64,000 nucleotides of DNA, taken from the NCBI RefSeq assembly GCF_013185915.1, contig NZ_JAAZUH010000001.1:310001-374000 (forward strand), read 5' to 3'. The translations under genes and the position numbers were made by a program. Below the pieces are notes generated by a model. It saw only the letters and a program-made list of their open reading frames with translations. It was not told the origin of the DNA and searched no databases. This document shows positions 1 through 11,470 of the stretch, piece after piece. The stretch comes from Stenotrophomonas bentonitica. Its GTDB lineage: Bacteria; Pseudomonadota; Gammaproteobacteria; Xanthomonadales; Xanthomonadaceae. Numbering within the stretch: position 1 is the stretch's first letter; each line of letters starts with the position of its first letter.

Positions 1-1
1 G

Positions 2-3138
<3,137 letters not shown>

Positions 3139-3139
3139 T

Positions 3140-3169
3140 CGCTGCCGGCGACCCTATGTGCCGACAGCG
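3140..3169. terminator. Possible bidirectional terminator hairpin
   Basis: Imperfect inverted repeat CGCTGCCGG (3140-3148) and CCGACAGCG (3161-3169), eight of nine pairs, lying exactly between the convergent ends of the CDF-like gene and arsB. There is no clear T tract, so it may act weakly or be factor-assisted. Confidence 0.35.
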
Positions 3170-4474
3170 TCATTGAGCGAGCGGCAGCCAGATCCAGAGG
3201 GCGACGAGCGTGGCCAACAAGACCGGCGGCGTGAGGATCAGCCCCACCCTCATGTACTGTCCCCACGTTATCCGTTGGCCCTTGCCGGCAAGGACGTGCA
3301 GCCACAGCAGGGTCGCGAGCGACCCAATCGGAGTGAGCTTGGGGCCAAGGTCGTTGCCCACGACGTTGGCATAGATCATCAATTCGCGGGTGGCGCCCGG
3401 AAGATTGGCCCCGTCGATGGCCAGTGCGCCCACCAGCGTCGCCGGCATGTTGTTCATGATCGAAGCGAGGCCCGCCACTGCGAAGCCGGTGCCGATCGTG
3501 GCCACAAAGGTTCCCTGCGCCGCCAGCCACTCAAGCACCGCACTTGCAGCCTTTGTCAGCCAGGCGTTGCCAAGCCCATAAACCACCAGATACATGCCAA
3601 CCGAGAACAGCACGATCTGCCAGGGCGCGCCACGCAGAATCTTGGTCACGGCCATGGTGGCGCCTCGGCCGCCTGTCGCCCAGCGACCCGCAATTGCCAT
3701 CAGCACCAGCGCAGCCACACCCGTCACCAAGGCGATCGGGACGCCCAGCGGCCCGGTCACGAAGTAGGCAAGGAGCAGTGATGCGAGCAGGGGCAAGGCG
3801 GCGCGGAAGACCGCCTTGTCGCGGATCGCCTCATGCGGCGCTTCAAGATCGTGGACCGGGTAGGTGCGGGGAATGTCGCGGCGGAACCAGAGCCACAGGA
3901 CGATCAGCGTGGCGCCGACCGACACCAGATTCACCGGCACCATGACCGCTGCGTAGCGCCCGAACGAGACGTCAAAAAAGTTCGCGGTGACGATGTTGAC
4001 CAAGTTCGAGACAACCAGCGGCAGGCTGGCCGTATCAGCGATGAAACCGCAGGCCACAGTAAACGCGAGCGCACTCGCGGGTGGAAAGTTCAAGCGCAAC
4101 AGAATGGCAAGAACAATCGGCGTCAACAGGAGAGCCGCGCCATCGTTGGCGAACACTGCCGCGATCGCAGCGCCAAGCAAGACGATCAGCGGAAAGAGTT
4201 TCCGACCACTGCCGCCGCCCCAGCGCGCCACGTGCAGCGCCGCCCATGCGAAGAAGCCGGCCGCGTCTAGGATGAGCGAGATGATGATGAGTGCGACGAA
4301 AGTAAACGTCGCATCCCAGACAATCCCCCACACCGTGGCGACGTCACCCCACCCGACGACGCCGGTGGCCAACGCTACTGCGGCGCCGGCCAGTGCCGAC
4401 CAACCGATACCGAACCCGCGCGGCTGCCAAATGACGAATACAAGAGTGACGATGAAAATCGCAAGGGCAAGCAT
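3170..4474 (-). CDS. arsB: ArsB arsenite efflux pump
   Basis: Inner-membrane arsenite/antimonite exporter of the ArsB/NhaD ion-transporter family. The protein has 434 residues (E. coli ArsB has 429) and about a dozen hydrophobic segments. The conserved stretch [18 protein letters not shown] is typical of ArsB. I chose the ATG at 4474, which follows a GGAG ribosome-binding site, over a TTG at 4489. It is the last gene of the arsenic operon, 18 bases after the arsH stop. No arsA ATPase is present, so the pump probably runs on membrane potential alone. Confidence 0.93.
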   Translation of the reverse strand: MLALAIFIVTLVFVIWQPRGFGIGWSALAGAAVALATGVVGWGDVATVWGIVWDATFTFVALIIISLILDAAGFFAWAALHVARWGGGSGRKLFPLIVLLGAAIAAVFANDGAALLLTPIVLAILLRLNFPPASALAFTVACGFIADTASLPLVVSNLVNIVTANFFDVSFGRYAAVMVPVNLVSVGATLIVLWLWFRRDIPRTYPVHDLEAPHEAIRDKAVFRAALPLLASLLLAYFVTGPLGVPIALVTGVAALVLMAIAGRWATGGRGATMAVTKILRGAPWQIVLFSVGMYLVVYGLGNAWLTKAASAVLEWLAAQGTFVATIGTGFAVAGLASIMNNMPATLVGALAIDGANLPGATRELMIYANVVGNDLGPKLTPIGSLATLLWLHVLAGKGQRITWGQYMRVGLILTPPVLLATLVALWIWLPLAQ

Positions 4475-4492
4475 GCACCGCTCCGACAAGGG

Positions 4493-5218
4493 TTAGATGG
4501 AGCGCTGATTCACGCGCTTGGACAGTTCTTCGGCGCTCTCAACACGTTCGGAATAGCGATCGGTCAGGTACGCTGAGCGACCACGCACCAGCCAGGTGAA
4601 CTTCACCAACTCCTCGCAAACGTCAGCAACGCGCTGATAGTACGCAGACGGCTTCATGCGCCCAGCCTCATCAAATTCCTGGAAGGCCTTGGCCACCGAG
4701 GACTGGTTCGGGATGGTGACCATGCGCATCCAACGGCCCAGTACGCGCAGCTGGTTTACTGCGTTGAAGCTCTGCGAGCCGCCAGACACCTGCATCACCG
4801 CCAAGGTTTTGCCTTGTGTCGGGCGCTTGGCCCCGTCGGCCAGCGGAATCCAGTCGATCTGCGCCTTCATGATTCCGGTCATGGCGCCGTGGCGTTCCGG
4901 GCTGACCCAAACCATCCCTTCGGACCAGTACGCGAGCTCGCGCAGCTCACCCACCTTCGGATGATCCGGGGTGGCTCCGTCAGGCAGTGGCAAGTCATGC
5001 GGATCGAAGATTCGCACGTCGCAGCCGTACCAGCGCAAGAGTCGGCCGGCTTCCTCTGCCAGCAGCCGGGAATAAGAGCGTTCCCGCAGCGAGCCATAGA
5101 GGATGAGGATCCGGGGCGGGTGCCTGGGGTCGCCGGGCCCAGCTAGTGCGTCAACGTCGATCGGTGCAAGTTGCGTTGCGTCGATGCTCGGCAGATCTGC
5201 GGCAATGCGATCGATCAC
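4493..5218 (-). CDS. arsH: ArsH NADPH-dependent FMN reductase
   Basis: Flavodoxin-fold organoarsenical oxidase/quinone reductase that confers resistance to trivalent organoarsenicals. The frame is open further upstream, but a GTG at 5216-5218 overlaps the arsC stop (GTGA) and gives a 241-residue protein, the usual ArsH length. The FMN phosphate-binding loop [10 protein letters not shown] lies at residues 41-50, and [18 protein letters not shown] is the conserved flavin-site region. It sits between arsC and arsB in the operon, which supports the assignment. Confidence 0.92.
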   Translation of the reverse strand: MIDRIAADLPSIDATQLAPIDVDALAGPGDPRHPPRILILYGSLRERSYSRLLAEEAGRLLRWYGCDVRIFDPHDLPLPDGATPDHPKVGELRELAYWSEGMVWVSPERHGAMTGIMKAQIDWIPLADGAKRPTQGKTLAVMQVSGGSQSFNAVNQLRVLGRWMRMVTIPNQSSVAKAFQEFDEAGRMKPSAYYQRVADVCEELVKFTWLVRGRSAYLTDRYSERVESAEELSKRVNQRSI

Positions 5219-5628
5219 GTCGACGCTCCGGCAACCGTCACGGTTTCGCCGTCTTCCTTGGTGAAGGAGGACACAGGCTTGTCCAGCAGCGCGAGCACCT
5301 TCTCGGACGGTCGGCACAGGGCCACGCCCCGGTCGGAAACAACGATGGGGCGGTTGATCAGAATCGGATGCGCCATCATCGCGTCCACCAGTTGCTCATT
5401 GGTGAGCGCGGGATTGTCCAAGCCCAGCTCCGCGTAAGGTGTTCCCTTCTGGCGCAGAAGTTCACGAGGGGGCATGCCCATCGCGGCCAGCAGCTCGACC
5501 AGCTTCTCGCGCGTGGGCGGCGCCTGCAGGTATTCGATGACCACCGGGTCTTCACCGGATTGGCGCATCATTTCCAGGGTATTCCGAGACGTGCCGCAGG
5601 CCGGGTTATGGTAGATCGTCAGTGACAT
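5215..5628 (-). CDS. arsC: ArsC arsenate reductase, glutaredoxin-dependent
   Basis: Cytoplasmic enzyme that reduces arsenate to arsenite using glutathione and glutaredoxin. The 137-residue protein has the thioredoxin-like N-terminus [13 protein letters not shown] with the single catalytic cysteine at C11, and the family segment [10 protein letters not shown] near residue 90. Its stop overlaps the arsH GTG start. A second, unrelated phosphatase-type reductase lies just upstream in the same operon, so two arsenate-reduction chemistries are co-transcribed. Confidence 0.94.
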   Translation of the reverse strand: MSLTIYHNPACGTSRNTLEMMRQSGEDPVVIEYLQAPPTREKLVELLAAMGMPPRELLRQKGTPYAELGLDNPALTNEQLVDAMMAHPILINRPIVVSDRGVALCRPSEKVLALLDKPVSSFTKEDGETVTVAGAST

Positions 5629-5638
5629 GGTGATCGCC

Positions 5639-6169
5639 TCAAGCCACGTCGGGTCGGGGAGATGAGGTGCCCTCGAACTTCCCGATTTCGCCCACCTGCG
5701 CGGCCAAGCTCGTCCGGGTCAGGGTGTGAATCGGAAGCGCCACGAACCCCTTGATGCGGTTCTCCATGTACATCAGCGCCTGCCGAAAGGCGGCGCGTTG
5801 CCACATGTCCCCGCGCGCTTCTCGGCTCGGGTCTTCGATGCCCCAATGCGCGGTGATCGGTTGTCCCGGCCACAATGGGCAGGCCTCGCCGGCGGCCTGG
5901 TCGCAGACGGTAAAAACGAAATCCATGGTCGGGGCATCCGGCACGGCGAACTCGTCCCACGCCTTGGAGCGCAGCCCCTCGACTGGGTAGTCGGCCTGAC
6001 GCAGCGTTTCGATTGCCAGTGGGTGCACCTCACCCTTGGGATGGCTACCGGCGGAGAACGCTTTGAAACGGCCATCGCCGATCTTGCGAAGGACGCTCTC
6101 GGCCAGGATCGATCGGGCTGAATTGCCGGTGCATAGGAACAGGACGTTAAACGGCTGAGGAAAGCTCAT
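5639..6169 (-). CDS. Low-molecular-weight phosphatase-type arsenate reductase
   Basis: A 176-residue protein of the LMW protein tyrosine phosphatase superfamily. The P-loop is FLCTGNSARS (C-x5-R) near residue 13, and the DFVFTVCDQAAGEACPLWPG segment carries Cys residues seen in thioredoxin-type ArsC-like proteins. It probably reduces arsenate or acts as an arsenate-specific phosphatase-like partner of ArsC. The ATG at 6169 overlaps the arsR stop (ATGA), so it is the second gene of the operon. A further in-frame start upstream would lie inside arsR and is unlikely. Confidence 0.88.
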   Translation of the reverse strand: MSFPQPFNVLFLCTGNSARSILAESVLRKIGDGRFKAFSAGSHPKGEVHPLAIETLRQADYPVEGLRSKAWDEFAVPDAPTMDFVFTVCDQAAGEACPLWPGQPITAHWGIEDPSREARGDMWQRAAFRQALMYMENRIKGFVALPIHTLTRTSLAAQVGEIGKFEGTSSPRPDVA

Positions 6170-6513
6170 GCGCAGGTCTCCACGGTACAAGGAGTGACGA
6201 GGTTATTGAGGGCGCCGCAGATGTCCGGATTCCCGGAGCAGCAGTCCTCGGTGAGGAATTCAAGAAGCTGGCGCATGTCTTCGTAGCTGGCGGCGTACAG
6301 GACACGCCGCCCGTCGCGCCAAGAGCGCAGTAGGCTCGCCCGCTCCAGGGTCGCAAGGTGAAAGCTCATGCGAGGGGGCGGAATCGCGAGCGCTTCAGCA
6401 ATTTCACCCGACGGCATGCCGTCGGGACCTGCGCGGACAAGCATCCTGAATGCGGCCAGGCGATCAGAGTGGGCAAGAGCAGACAGCGCTGAGACGGCAG
6501 AGTCATCGTTCAT
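6166..6513 (-). CDS. arsR: ArsR/SmtB-family As(III)-responsive repressor
   Basis: A 115-residue winged-helix dimeric repressor and first gene of the arsenic operon. The DNA-binding helix region (EIAEALAIPPPRMSFHLATLE, residues 37-57) lacks the CxC pair of plasmid R773 ArsR. Instead C91, C92 and C99, plus C109 and C114, cluster at the C-terminus. This resembles the Acidithiobacillus ferrooxidans ArsR arrangement, where three C-terminal cysteines bind As(III) and release DNA. A perfect palindrome lies 10 bases upstream of the start. Confidence 0.93.
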   Translation of the reverse strand: MNDDSAVSALSALAHSDRLAAFRMLVRAGPDGMPSGEIAEALAIPPPRMSFHLATLERASLLRSWRDGRRVLYAASYEDMRQLLEFLTEDCCSGNPDICGALNNLVTPCTVETCA

Positions 6514-6522
6514 TCGCCGATT

Positions 6523-6540
6523 CTACAACCATCCTTGTAG
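6523..6540. promoter_or_regulatory. Candidate ArsR operator
   Basis: Perfect inverted repeat CTACAA - CCATCC - TTGTAG immediately upstream of arsR. The position and symmetry suit binding of an ArsR dimer and autoregulation of the operon. Binding is inferred, not shown. Confidence 0.6.
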
Positions 6541-6628
6541 GATGCAATCATAGTGGGTGCCGCCACCTATCAAGCCAGGTATTGCTTAGGCGCCGGTAAC
6601 CCCGAATGCCACAAGATCCAACGCTTCT

Positions 6629-7723
6629 CTATGCGCTTGCGCTGGGGACATAGAGCTGATGCCCCGGCAGCGTACACACGCCGGCGTACACAAATGCCAC
6701 GCTTTGCCGCGCCCGGGTAAAGGCCACGTAGTATTTCGGTGGCGCAGTGATACGCGCCGCATCTGCCGTGCGCAGGTACTGCGTCAACGGCCCGTTGGGG
6801 AAGATTAGGACCCGGGAATAGGTGCGGCCCTTGCACTGCCCGAAGTTCACCGCAGGCAGTCCGTCGCAGGCTTGCCGCCGGTCATGCCGAAGCACGGTGG
6901 GGGCAAACTCCTGCATGTACGCCGCAACATCCCCTGGCGCGACGAGGTAGATGCCATCGTGCCCGGTGACCTCGCCATTGCCTGATTGAGTTCGGGGCAT
7001 ATGCGAATAGAGCGTGTCAGCCATATCGCACAGGGCCTGGATGCAGCGCAGACTGATGAGGCGGTGATCCAGCTGGCATAAGCCATCCGACTCCCAGTTC
7101 TGAAACAGCGCTGCCAGATTGGGGCCACGATACTGGCTGTGCCTTTGCGCATAGTTGGTGGCATACGTCGCTTGGCGAGTATCACCTACCAACGTAACGG
7201 CGATATCACTCTTCAGCAGCCGCTCGACAAGATCTAGATCGTAGCCGGCCAGGTCCTGGACCTCGTCGATGTAGAGCTCGTCGTACATGGCCGCCAAGCG
7301 CGCGATCACCTGACCTTGGGTCAGTTCGTCGCAACGCACAGCAAAGTCGGCCGCCCGGTCCGAATACATCCGGTTGCCTGCCAGGTAGTGGCGCGCCACC
7401 TGGGTGCGTGGGGCCCGGTTGTTGGTGACACCTTCTACGAACAGGATGGTCTCGATGCGAGGCTCAGGGCACAGTGCCGCCTGGTACGGGCGGATGCACT
7501 GGCGCAGCAGGAAGCCATACCAGCTGTGCAAGGTGACATGCGCGGGGACCGCGCCGGCGTGGACCTCAAACGAGCGCCGGATCTCTTCAAGGTTTTCCAG
7601 CGTGTAGGTGACAATGGCGATGCGGCGCCCAGGTCGCTCCAAGGCCTGCCGGACCAGCAGCGTGGTCTTGCCAGAGCCGGCCGCTGAGAGCAGTACCCGG
7701 TTAGGCGATGGCACGCTGGACAT
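6629..7723 (-). CDS. UvrD-like helicase, GajB-like partner of Gabija defence
   Basis: A 364-residue superfamily 1 helicase-like protein with Walker A AAGSGKTTLL (residues 14-23), Walker B YIDEVQDL (151-158) and motif VI AFTRAR (about 334-339). It is shorter than typical GajB (about 490 residues), so accessory 1B/2B domains look reduced. It overlaps the 3' end of the OLD-type ATPase/TOPRIM gene by 23 bases, the GajA-GajB order. In Gabija, GajB senses or works on DNA ends or nucleotide state while GajA nicks phage DNA. The Gabija assignment rests on the pairing and domain content. Confidence 0.8.
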   Translation of the reverse strand: MSSVPSPNRVLLSAAGSGKTTLLVRQALERPGRRIAIVTYTLENLEEIRRSFEVHAGAVPAHVTLHSWYGFLLRQCIRPYQAALCPEPRIETILFVEGVTNNRAPRTQVARHYLAGNRMYSDRAADFAVRCDELTQGQVIARLAAMYDELYIDEVQDLAGYDLDLVERLLKSDIAVTLVGDTRQATYATNYAQRHSQYRGPNLAALFQNWESDGLCQLDHRLISLRCIQALCDMADTLYSHMPRTQSGNGEVTGHDGIYLVAPGDVAAYMQEFAPTVLRHDRRQACDGLPAVNFGQCKGRTYSRVLIFPNGPLTQYLRTADAARITAPPKYYVAFTRARQSVAFVYAGVCTLPGHQLYVPSASA

Positions 7724-9281
7724 AGTCCGGGAACCTGATCGAGTAAGGGCTGTTGAAGATCGCCAGGGCCGTATCGGTCTTATGGCCTTTCATGTACTTG
7801 AGCAGCGCCACCTCATCGGCGAAGGTCTTGCCCAGCACGGTGTTGAGCTCGGCCAGCGAATTGGCCTTGATTAACTGTTCCTCCAGCGATGGGGCGCTTT
7901 CGTCGGAATCGTAGTAGATCGCGTTGATGTGCTCGGCATAGCGTTCCTGCACAACGGCGATATCGCCATCGTTGTCGGTGATCACCTTGGCCTGGATTTT
8001 CAGCCGATCCGCGATCTGCAAGAAGCGCTTGAATGCCAGCGACTTGACCGAAATGATGTCTACGCCGCGAGCCATCGGCGCCACGCCATGGTGGTCGCTG
8101 TAGGCGCGCTGCACGATCAGCTCGTCGGAAGGGCCTTCCACCAGGATCGCCTGCTTGGCCAGGATCAGCCGCAGCGTGTCGTGGCCAGGCAGCTTCATGA
8201 AATAGTCGTGGGTATCGCTCGGCAGCTGATCCAGCTTCATCTGGCCCTGCGCGCTGAACAGGATCACGTTGTCCACGCCCAGCTTGTTCAACACGAAGCT
8301 GCTGTGGGTGGCGATGATCACCTGCTGAGCGGTGGAGAGGGCCGCAATCTTGTCGATCAGCTGGGTCATGCTGGAATAGGACAGATGGTTCTCCGGCTCC
8401 TCGATCAGCAGCACGTGGGCCGCGCCCGCCGCGTGCATCGCCAGCTTCATCTTCACCGCGCTTTGCTCACCCTTGCCGGCCTGGGTGAACGGGAGCTCAT
8501 CCAGGTAAGGTGACAAGCTGGTTTCCCACGTTGAGCGCGGCGATGTGTCCACACCCACCGTCAGCGCCCGGTGGCTGATGTCCCCGGTGTGCTCGGTCAG
8601 GTAGGCATTGATTGCCGCCACATCCGCCTCTTCGGAGAAACTCTGCCGCATGCGGCGGAAGCTCAGCGACAGCGAGACGCGCTGCGCAGGCGTCAGTGCC
8701 TGTTCGATGATGCCGGCGATATAGCGATCGGCACCGGACAAGGTCTTGATGCCGTGCGTGTCGATGATGGTCGAGTCGAACGGAATACTGCGGGCGGTGA
8801 CGCCATTGTTGGCAAAGGAGTACCAGCGCACCGTGTAGTACTCCACCGGCAGGCTGACCGCACCCTGGTGCTGCTGCAGGTAGGCGTTGAACTCCTCGCG
8901 GTAGTCGTCGTTGAGCTCAACCAGCAGCCGGATACCGGCGGTGTCATGGCGCAGTGAGTTGTTGGTGCCGCGCAACGACGCCAGCGCGGCGTCGCCGCCC
9001 AGATATGCTTCGATGGAGATCCGCGGCGGCGATGCCGGCGTGCCTGCAGCAAGGGCTGCGAAGTACTCCTGCACCGTGGGCTGATGAAACAAGTAGGGCG
9101 TGAGCTCGTAGGCAAGATTTCGCGCATGCAGCTACCCGGTGACCACCGCGTGGATGGCCTCCAGCAGGGTGGACTTGCCGACCTCGTTGTCGCCCACCAC
9201 CAGGTTCATGTGGGCGTTGAGGGGCAGGTCCAGATGGCGAAACGACTTGAAGTTGTCGATGACGATACGTTCGATCGGCAT
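7701..9281 (-). pseudogene. GajA-like OLD-family ATPase/TOPRIM nuclease with an in-frame amber codon
   Basis: The full frame starts at the ATG at 9281 and has 526 codons, but codon 50 is TAG (9132-9134). Before the stop lie MPIERIVIDNFKSF and Walker A GDNEVGKST (residues 30-38). After it lie the ABC signature region AGKGEQSAVK (about 268-277), Walker B VLLIEEPENHL (290-300), ATHSS (324-328) and a TOPRIM domain with LVEGPSDE (380-387) and DNDGD (436-440). Translation restarting at 9092 would lack the Walker A loop. CAG to TAG is the simplest explanation. It may be a true nonsense mutation, a read-through or suppressed site, or a sequencing error. Everything else in the frame is intact, suggesting recent loss if real. 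Confidence 0.82.
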
Positions 9282-9424
9282 GCACAGTCCTTTGATGGCC
9301 AACGAGCTCGATGGCGGAGTGACCGCACTCTGGCCCCCATTCCGCTCTGAGCCATACTACCCAGCGATCGCCGTCGTGGGCGGTTTCGTACTGTTGTGAC
9401 GGCTGGAAATGGCCGAAACGCTTG

Positions 9425-9457
9425 TCAAGCGGGATAATTCAATATTATCCCGCTTGA
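9425..9457. promoter_or_regulatory. Perfect 14-bp inverted repeat upstream of kfrA-like gene
   Basis: Arms TCAAGCGGGATAAT (9425-9438) and ATTATCCCGCTTGA (9444-9457) with a 5-base loop, between the divergent defence gene and the KfrA-like gene. It could be an operator or a terminator-like stem. The lack of a long T run on either side favours a protein-binding site. Confidence 0.5.
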
Positions 9458-9499
9458 TGTTTTGGTCGCTGGCTCGGCTTTCTTTGGTGTTGAGTAGTA

Positions 9500-9528
9500 C
9501 GTAATTACATGGTATGTAATGCATTACG
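9500..9528. promoter_or_regulatory. Nested AT-rich palindromes, candidate KfrA operator
   Basis: ATTACAT-GGT-ATGTAAT (9504-9520) is nested inside a wider CGTAAT...ATTACG pair (9500-9505 and 9523-9528), 20-48 bases upstream of the KfrA-like start codon. KfrA proteins of plasmids bind palindromes in their own promoters, so autoregulation is likely. Confidence 0.5.
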
Positions 9529-9547
9529 AAATAACCGGAGAGAACGC

Positions 9548-10600
9548 ATGGCTCGGTCTGGCTTGTACAAAAGCGATGTGCAACGTGCCCGGGACAGCCT
9601 CCGGGCCGAAGGCAAGAACCCCTCGGTAGACGCTGTCCGCGTGGCGCTGGGCAACACGGGGTCCAAAACCACCATCCACCGCTACCTGAAGGAGCTGGAA
9701 GAGGAGGACGGGCAAGGCGTAGGCGCCAAGGTTGCCGTCAGCGACGCCCTGCAGGACCTGGTGGCTCGTCTGGCCGAGCGGCTGCATGCCGAGGCCGAAA
9801 CCGTGGTCGCTCAAGCGCAAGAGCGGTTCCAGGCCGAGCTGCACGAGCGCACCCAAGCCTTGGAGCAGGCCCGGCAGGAGGCCGGCAATCTCAGCGCGCA
9901 GCTTCAGCGCACCGAGACGTTGCTACAGACAGAACGCCAGGCGAGTGAAGTGGCCAGGGGCGAAGTGGCCAGCCGCACCACCGAACTGGCCCAGCTGGAG
10001 GAGCGCATTGCCGGCCTCACGGCGCGGCTGGCAGAGCACGAAAGCCACGCGCGCTCCCTGGAGCAGAAGCATGAGCATGCCAGGGAAGCCCTTGAGCACT
10101 ACCGCACATCGGTCAAAGACCAGCGCGAGCAGGAGCAACGCCGGCACGAGCACCAAGTGCAGGAACTACAGGTCGGCCTGCGCCAGGCCAACGAGGCGTT
10201 GACCGCCAAGAACCATGATCTTGTGCAGCTCAACCGGGAAAACGGCCAGTGGCTGGAGCGTCATACTCGACTGGAAAAGGAGGTGGCGCAGCTGCGTCAG
10301 ACCATCCAGACGCAACAGGGCGAGCTCGATACGCTGCGCCTGACGGCGGCCGAACACCAGGCGCTGCAGGTACGCTGGGGCCAAGACGCTCAGAGTTTGT
10401 ACACCGCTCGGCAAGACCTCGCACAAGCCAGAACCGAGCTGGCCCAGGAGCGCGAACGACGCGAGCAGGCCGAGGCGGAAACGCTGCGCGCCACCGTGCG
10501 CCTGAGCACCTTGGAGCCGCTGTTGGCCCAGCTACAGCCGGCCAGTGCCGGCGGCAAAGGCGCCAAGCGGATCTCATCGGAAGAGACGCCGGCGCCATAG
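9548..10600 (+). CDS. KfrA-like DNA-binding coiled-coil protein
   Basis: A 350-residue protein starting at the ATG at 9548 behind GGAG. The N-terminal about 115 residues match the KfrA_N type (VQRARDSLRAEGKNPSVDAV and KTTIHRYLKELEE). The rest is a long Gln/Glu/Arg-rich heptad region predicted to form an extended coiled coil. KfrA is a plasmid-encoded autorepressor linked to segregation and nucleoid-like structure. Chromosomal copies are usually in integrated elements, often beside defence genes. This one is divergent from the Gabija-like pair and followed by a SEC-C gene. Confidence 0.88.
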   Translation: MARSGLYKSDVQRARDSLRAEGKNPSVDAVRVALGNTGSKTTIHRYLKELEEEDGQGVGAKVAVSDALQDLVARLAERLHAEAETVVAQAQERFQAELHERTQALEQARQEAGNLSAQLQRTETLLQTERQASEVARGEVASRTTELAQLEERIAGLTARLAEHESHARSLEQKHEHAREALEHYRTSVKDQREQEQRRHEHQVQELQVGLRQANEALTAKNHDLVQLNRENGQWLERHTRLEKEVAQLRQTIQTQQGELDTLRLTAAEHQALQVRWGQDAQSLYTARQDLAQARTELAQERERREQAEAETLRATVRLSTLEPLLAQLQPASAGGKGAKRISSEETPAP

Positions 10601-10645
10601 CCTGCGAAGAGAACACCCGGTGCAACGATCACAAGGAGCTTTGGC

Positions 10646-11272
10646 ATGAGCGGAATAACCACCACACCCCCGGAAATCACCCGTGCCGTGCGGCGCCTGA
10701 CCGAATCCGTCGTGCGCGGCGCAGAGCCGGTCTATCTTGATGTACAGCCGGAAGCCGACGCGATCGTGCACGAGTGCTTTCCCAACGTGCAGGCCAAGGT
10801 CGCGCGCGACGGTGGCCAGATGCTGTGCGGGTGGCAGCTGTGGGAATGGCCGCACGTGCTGGTTGAGGCAGAATTCCATGCCGTGTGGGTCAGTCCCGCA
10901 GGGGAAATGGTCGACATCACGCCAAAGCCTGAAGGTGAGATACGCATTCTTTTTGTGCCGGATCCGCGAAGACGCTACGAGGGCCTGGCCATCGACAACG
11001 TCCGCATGCCATTACGCGATGACCTGCTGATCAAGCACTTCATCCAGATGTCCGAAGCGATTGTCCAGGTGATGAACCGCGGCGAGCGATCATCCCAGTA
11101 TGGCGAGGTCAGCGTGCCCGCCAATGAAATCCAGCCCCTGCTGCAGGCGAGGGATTTCCTGGGCCAGTCACTCGGTGCGGGATTGCGCGAGCATGCACCG
11201 TGCCTGTGCGGCAGCGGCAGCAAGTACAAGCGCTGTCATGGCGCGCAAGTAGAAGCATTCTTCCGTCGTTGA
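10646..11272 (+). CDS. SEC-C motif protein of unknown function
   Basis: A 208-residue protein ending in a SEC-C zinc-binding motif, CLCGSGSKYKRCHG (about residues 186-199). This is the module at the SecA C-terminus, and it also occurs in many stand-alone proteins. The N-terminal part has no domain I recognise; it contains a strand-rich region around WQLWEWPHVLVEAEFHAVW. It lies 45 bases after the KfrA-like gene on the same strand and may share its transcript. SEC-C proteins with unrelated N-terminal domains are common near mobile and defence genes. Confidence 0.8.
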   Translation: MSGITTTPPEITRAVRRLTESVVRGAEPVYLDVQPEADAIVHECFPNVQAKVARDGGQMLCGWQLWEWPHVLVEAEFHAVWVSPAGEMVDITPKPEGEIRILFVPDPRRRYEGLAIDNVRMPLRDDLLIKHFIQMSEAIVQVMNRGERSSQYGEVSVPANEIQPLLQARDFLGQSLGAGLREHAPCLCGSGSKYKRCHGAQVEAFFRR

Positions 11273-11275
11273 CGG

Positions 11276-11378
11276 TGGTGCCCCTGGTCGGAATCGAACC
11301 AACGTGTACGCGCTTATCTGGCGCGTGCTCTCACCGGGGTATAAGGCCGGCGCTCTGACCAACATGAGCAACAGGGGC
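11276..11378 (-). tRNA. Atypical tRNA, Ile-like (anticodon UAU), with an extra hairpin
   Basis: On the minus strand the acceptor arms GCCCCTG and CAGGGGC pair perfectly, followed by discriminator A and an encoded CCA. The D arm (GCTC/GAGC) and T arm (GTTGG-TTCGATT-CCGAC) are normal. Between them are two hairpins with 7-base loops. The first (stem CCGG, loop CTTATAC) has T33 and anticodon TAT at 11341-11343. The second (CGCGC-CAGATAA-GCGCG) looks like a tRNA-Ile(GAU) anticodon arm with T33 changed to A. Total length is 103 nt. Read as one tRNA it has a variable region of about 30 nt, which is far longer than normal for Ile. It could be functional, a chimera or a decayed gene. Confidence 0.7.
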
Positions 11379-11400
11379 GTGATCGATACATGCGATCACG
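11378..11400. repeat. Inverted repeat at the tRNA 5' end
   Basis: CGTGATCG (11378-11385) and CGATCACG (11393-11400) form an 8-bp perfect stem with a 7-base loop, beginning at the last acceptor base of the odd tRNA. It may be a processing structure, a recombination site or a binding site. No function is evident. Confidence 0.4.
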
Positions 11401-11470
11401 CCGGTATTCGAGGGTCGAGCTGGCTCAGACGGTTCATGGGGCAAGCATACCGGGGATAGACGCCATGGCG

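Noticed and set aside
9425..9457. Terminator for the defence genes or kfrA
   Set aside because: The stem is perfect but lacks a T run directly after it in either direction and lies upstream of both genes.
11308..11326. Second hairpin of the tRNA as the true anticodon arm (GAU)
   Set aside because: The loop CAGATAA lacks the invariant T33, while the first loop CTTATAC satisfies the T33 and purine-37 rule. I keep UAU as the better reading but note the alternative.
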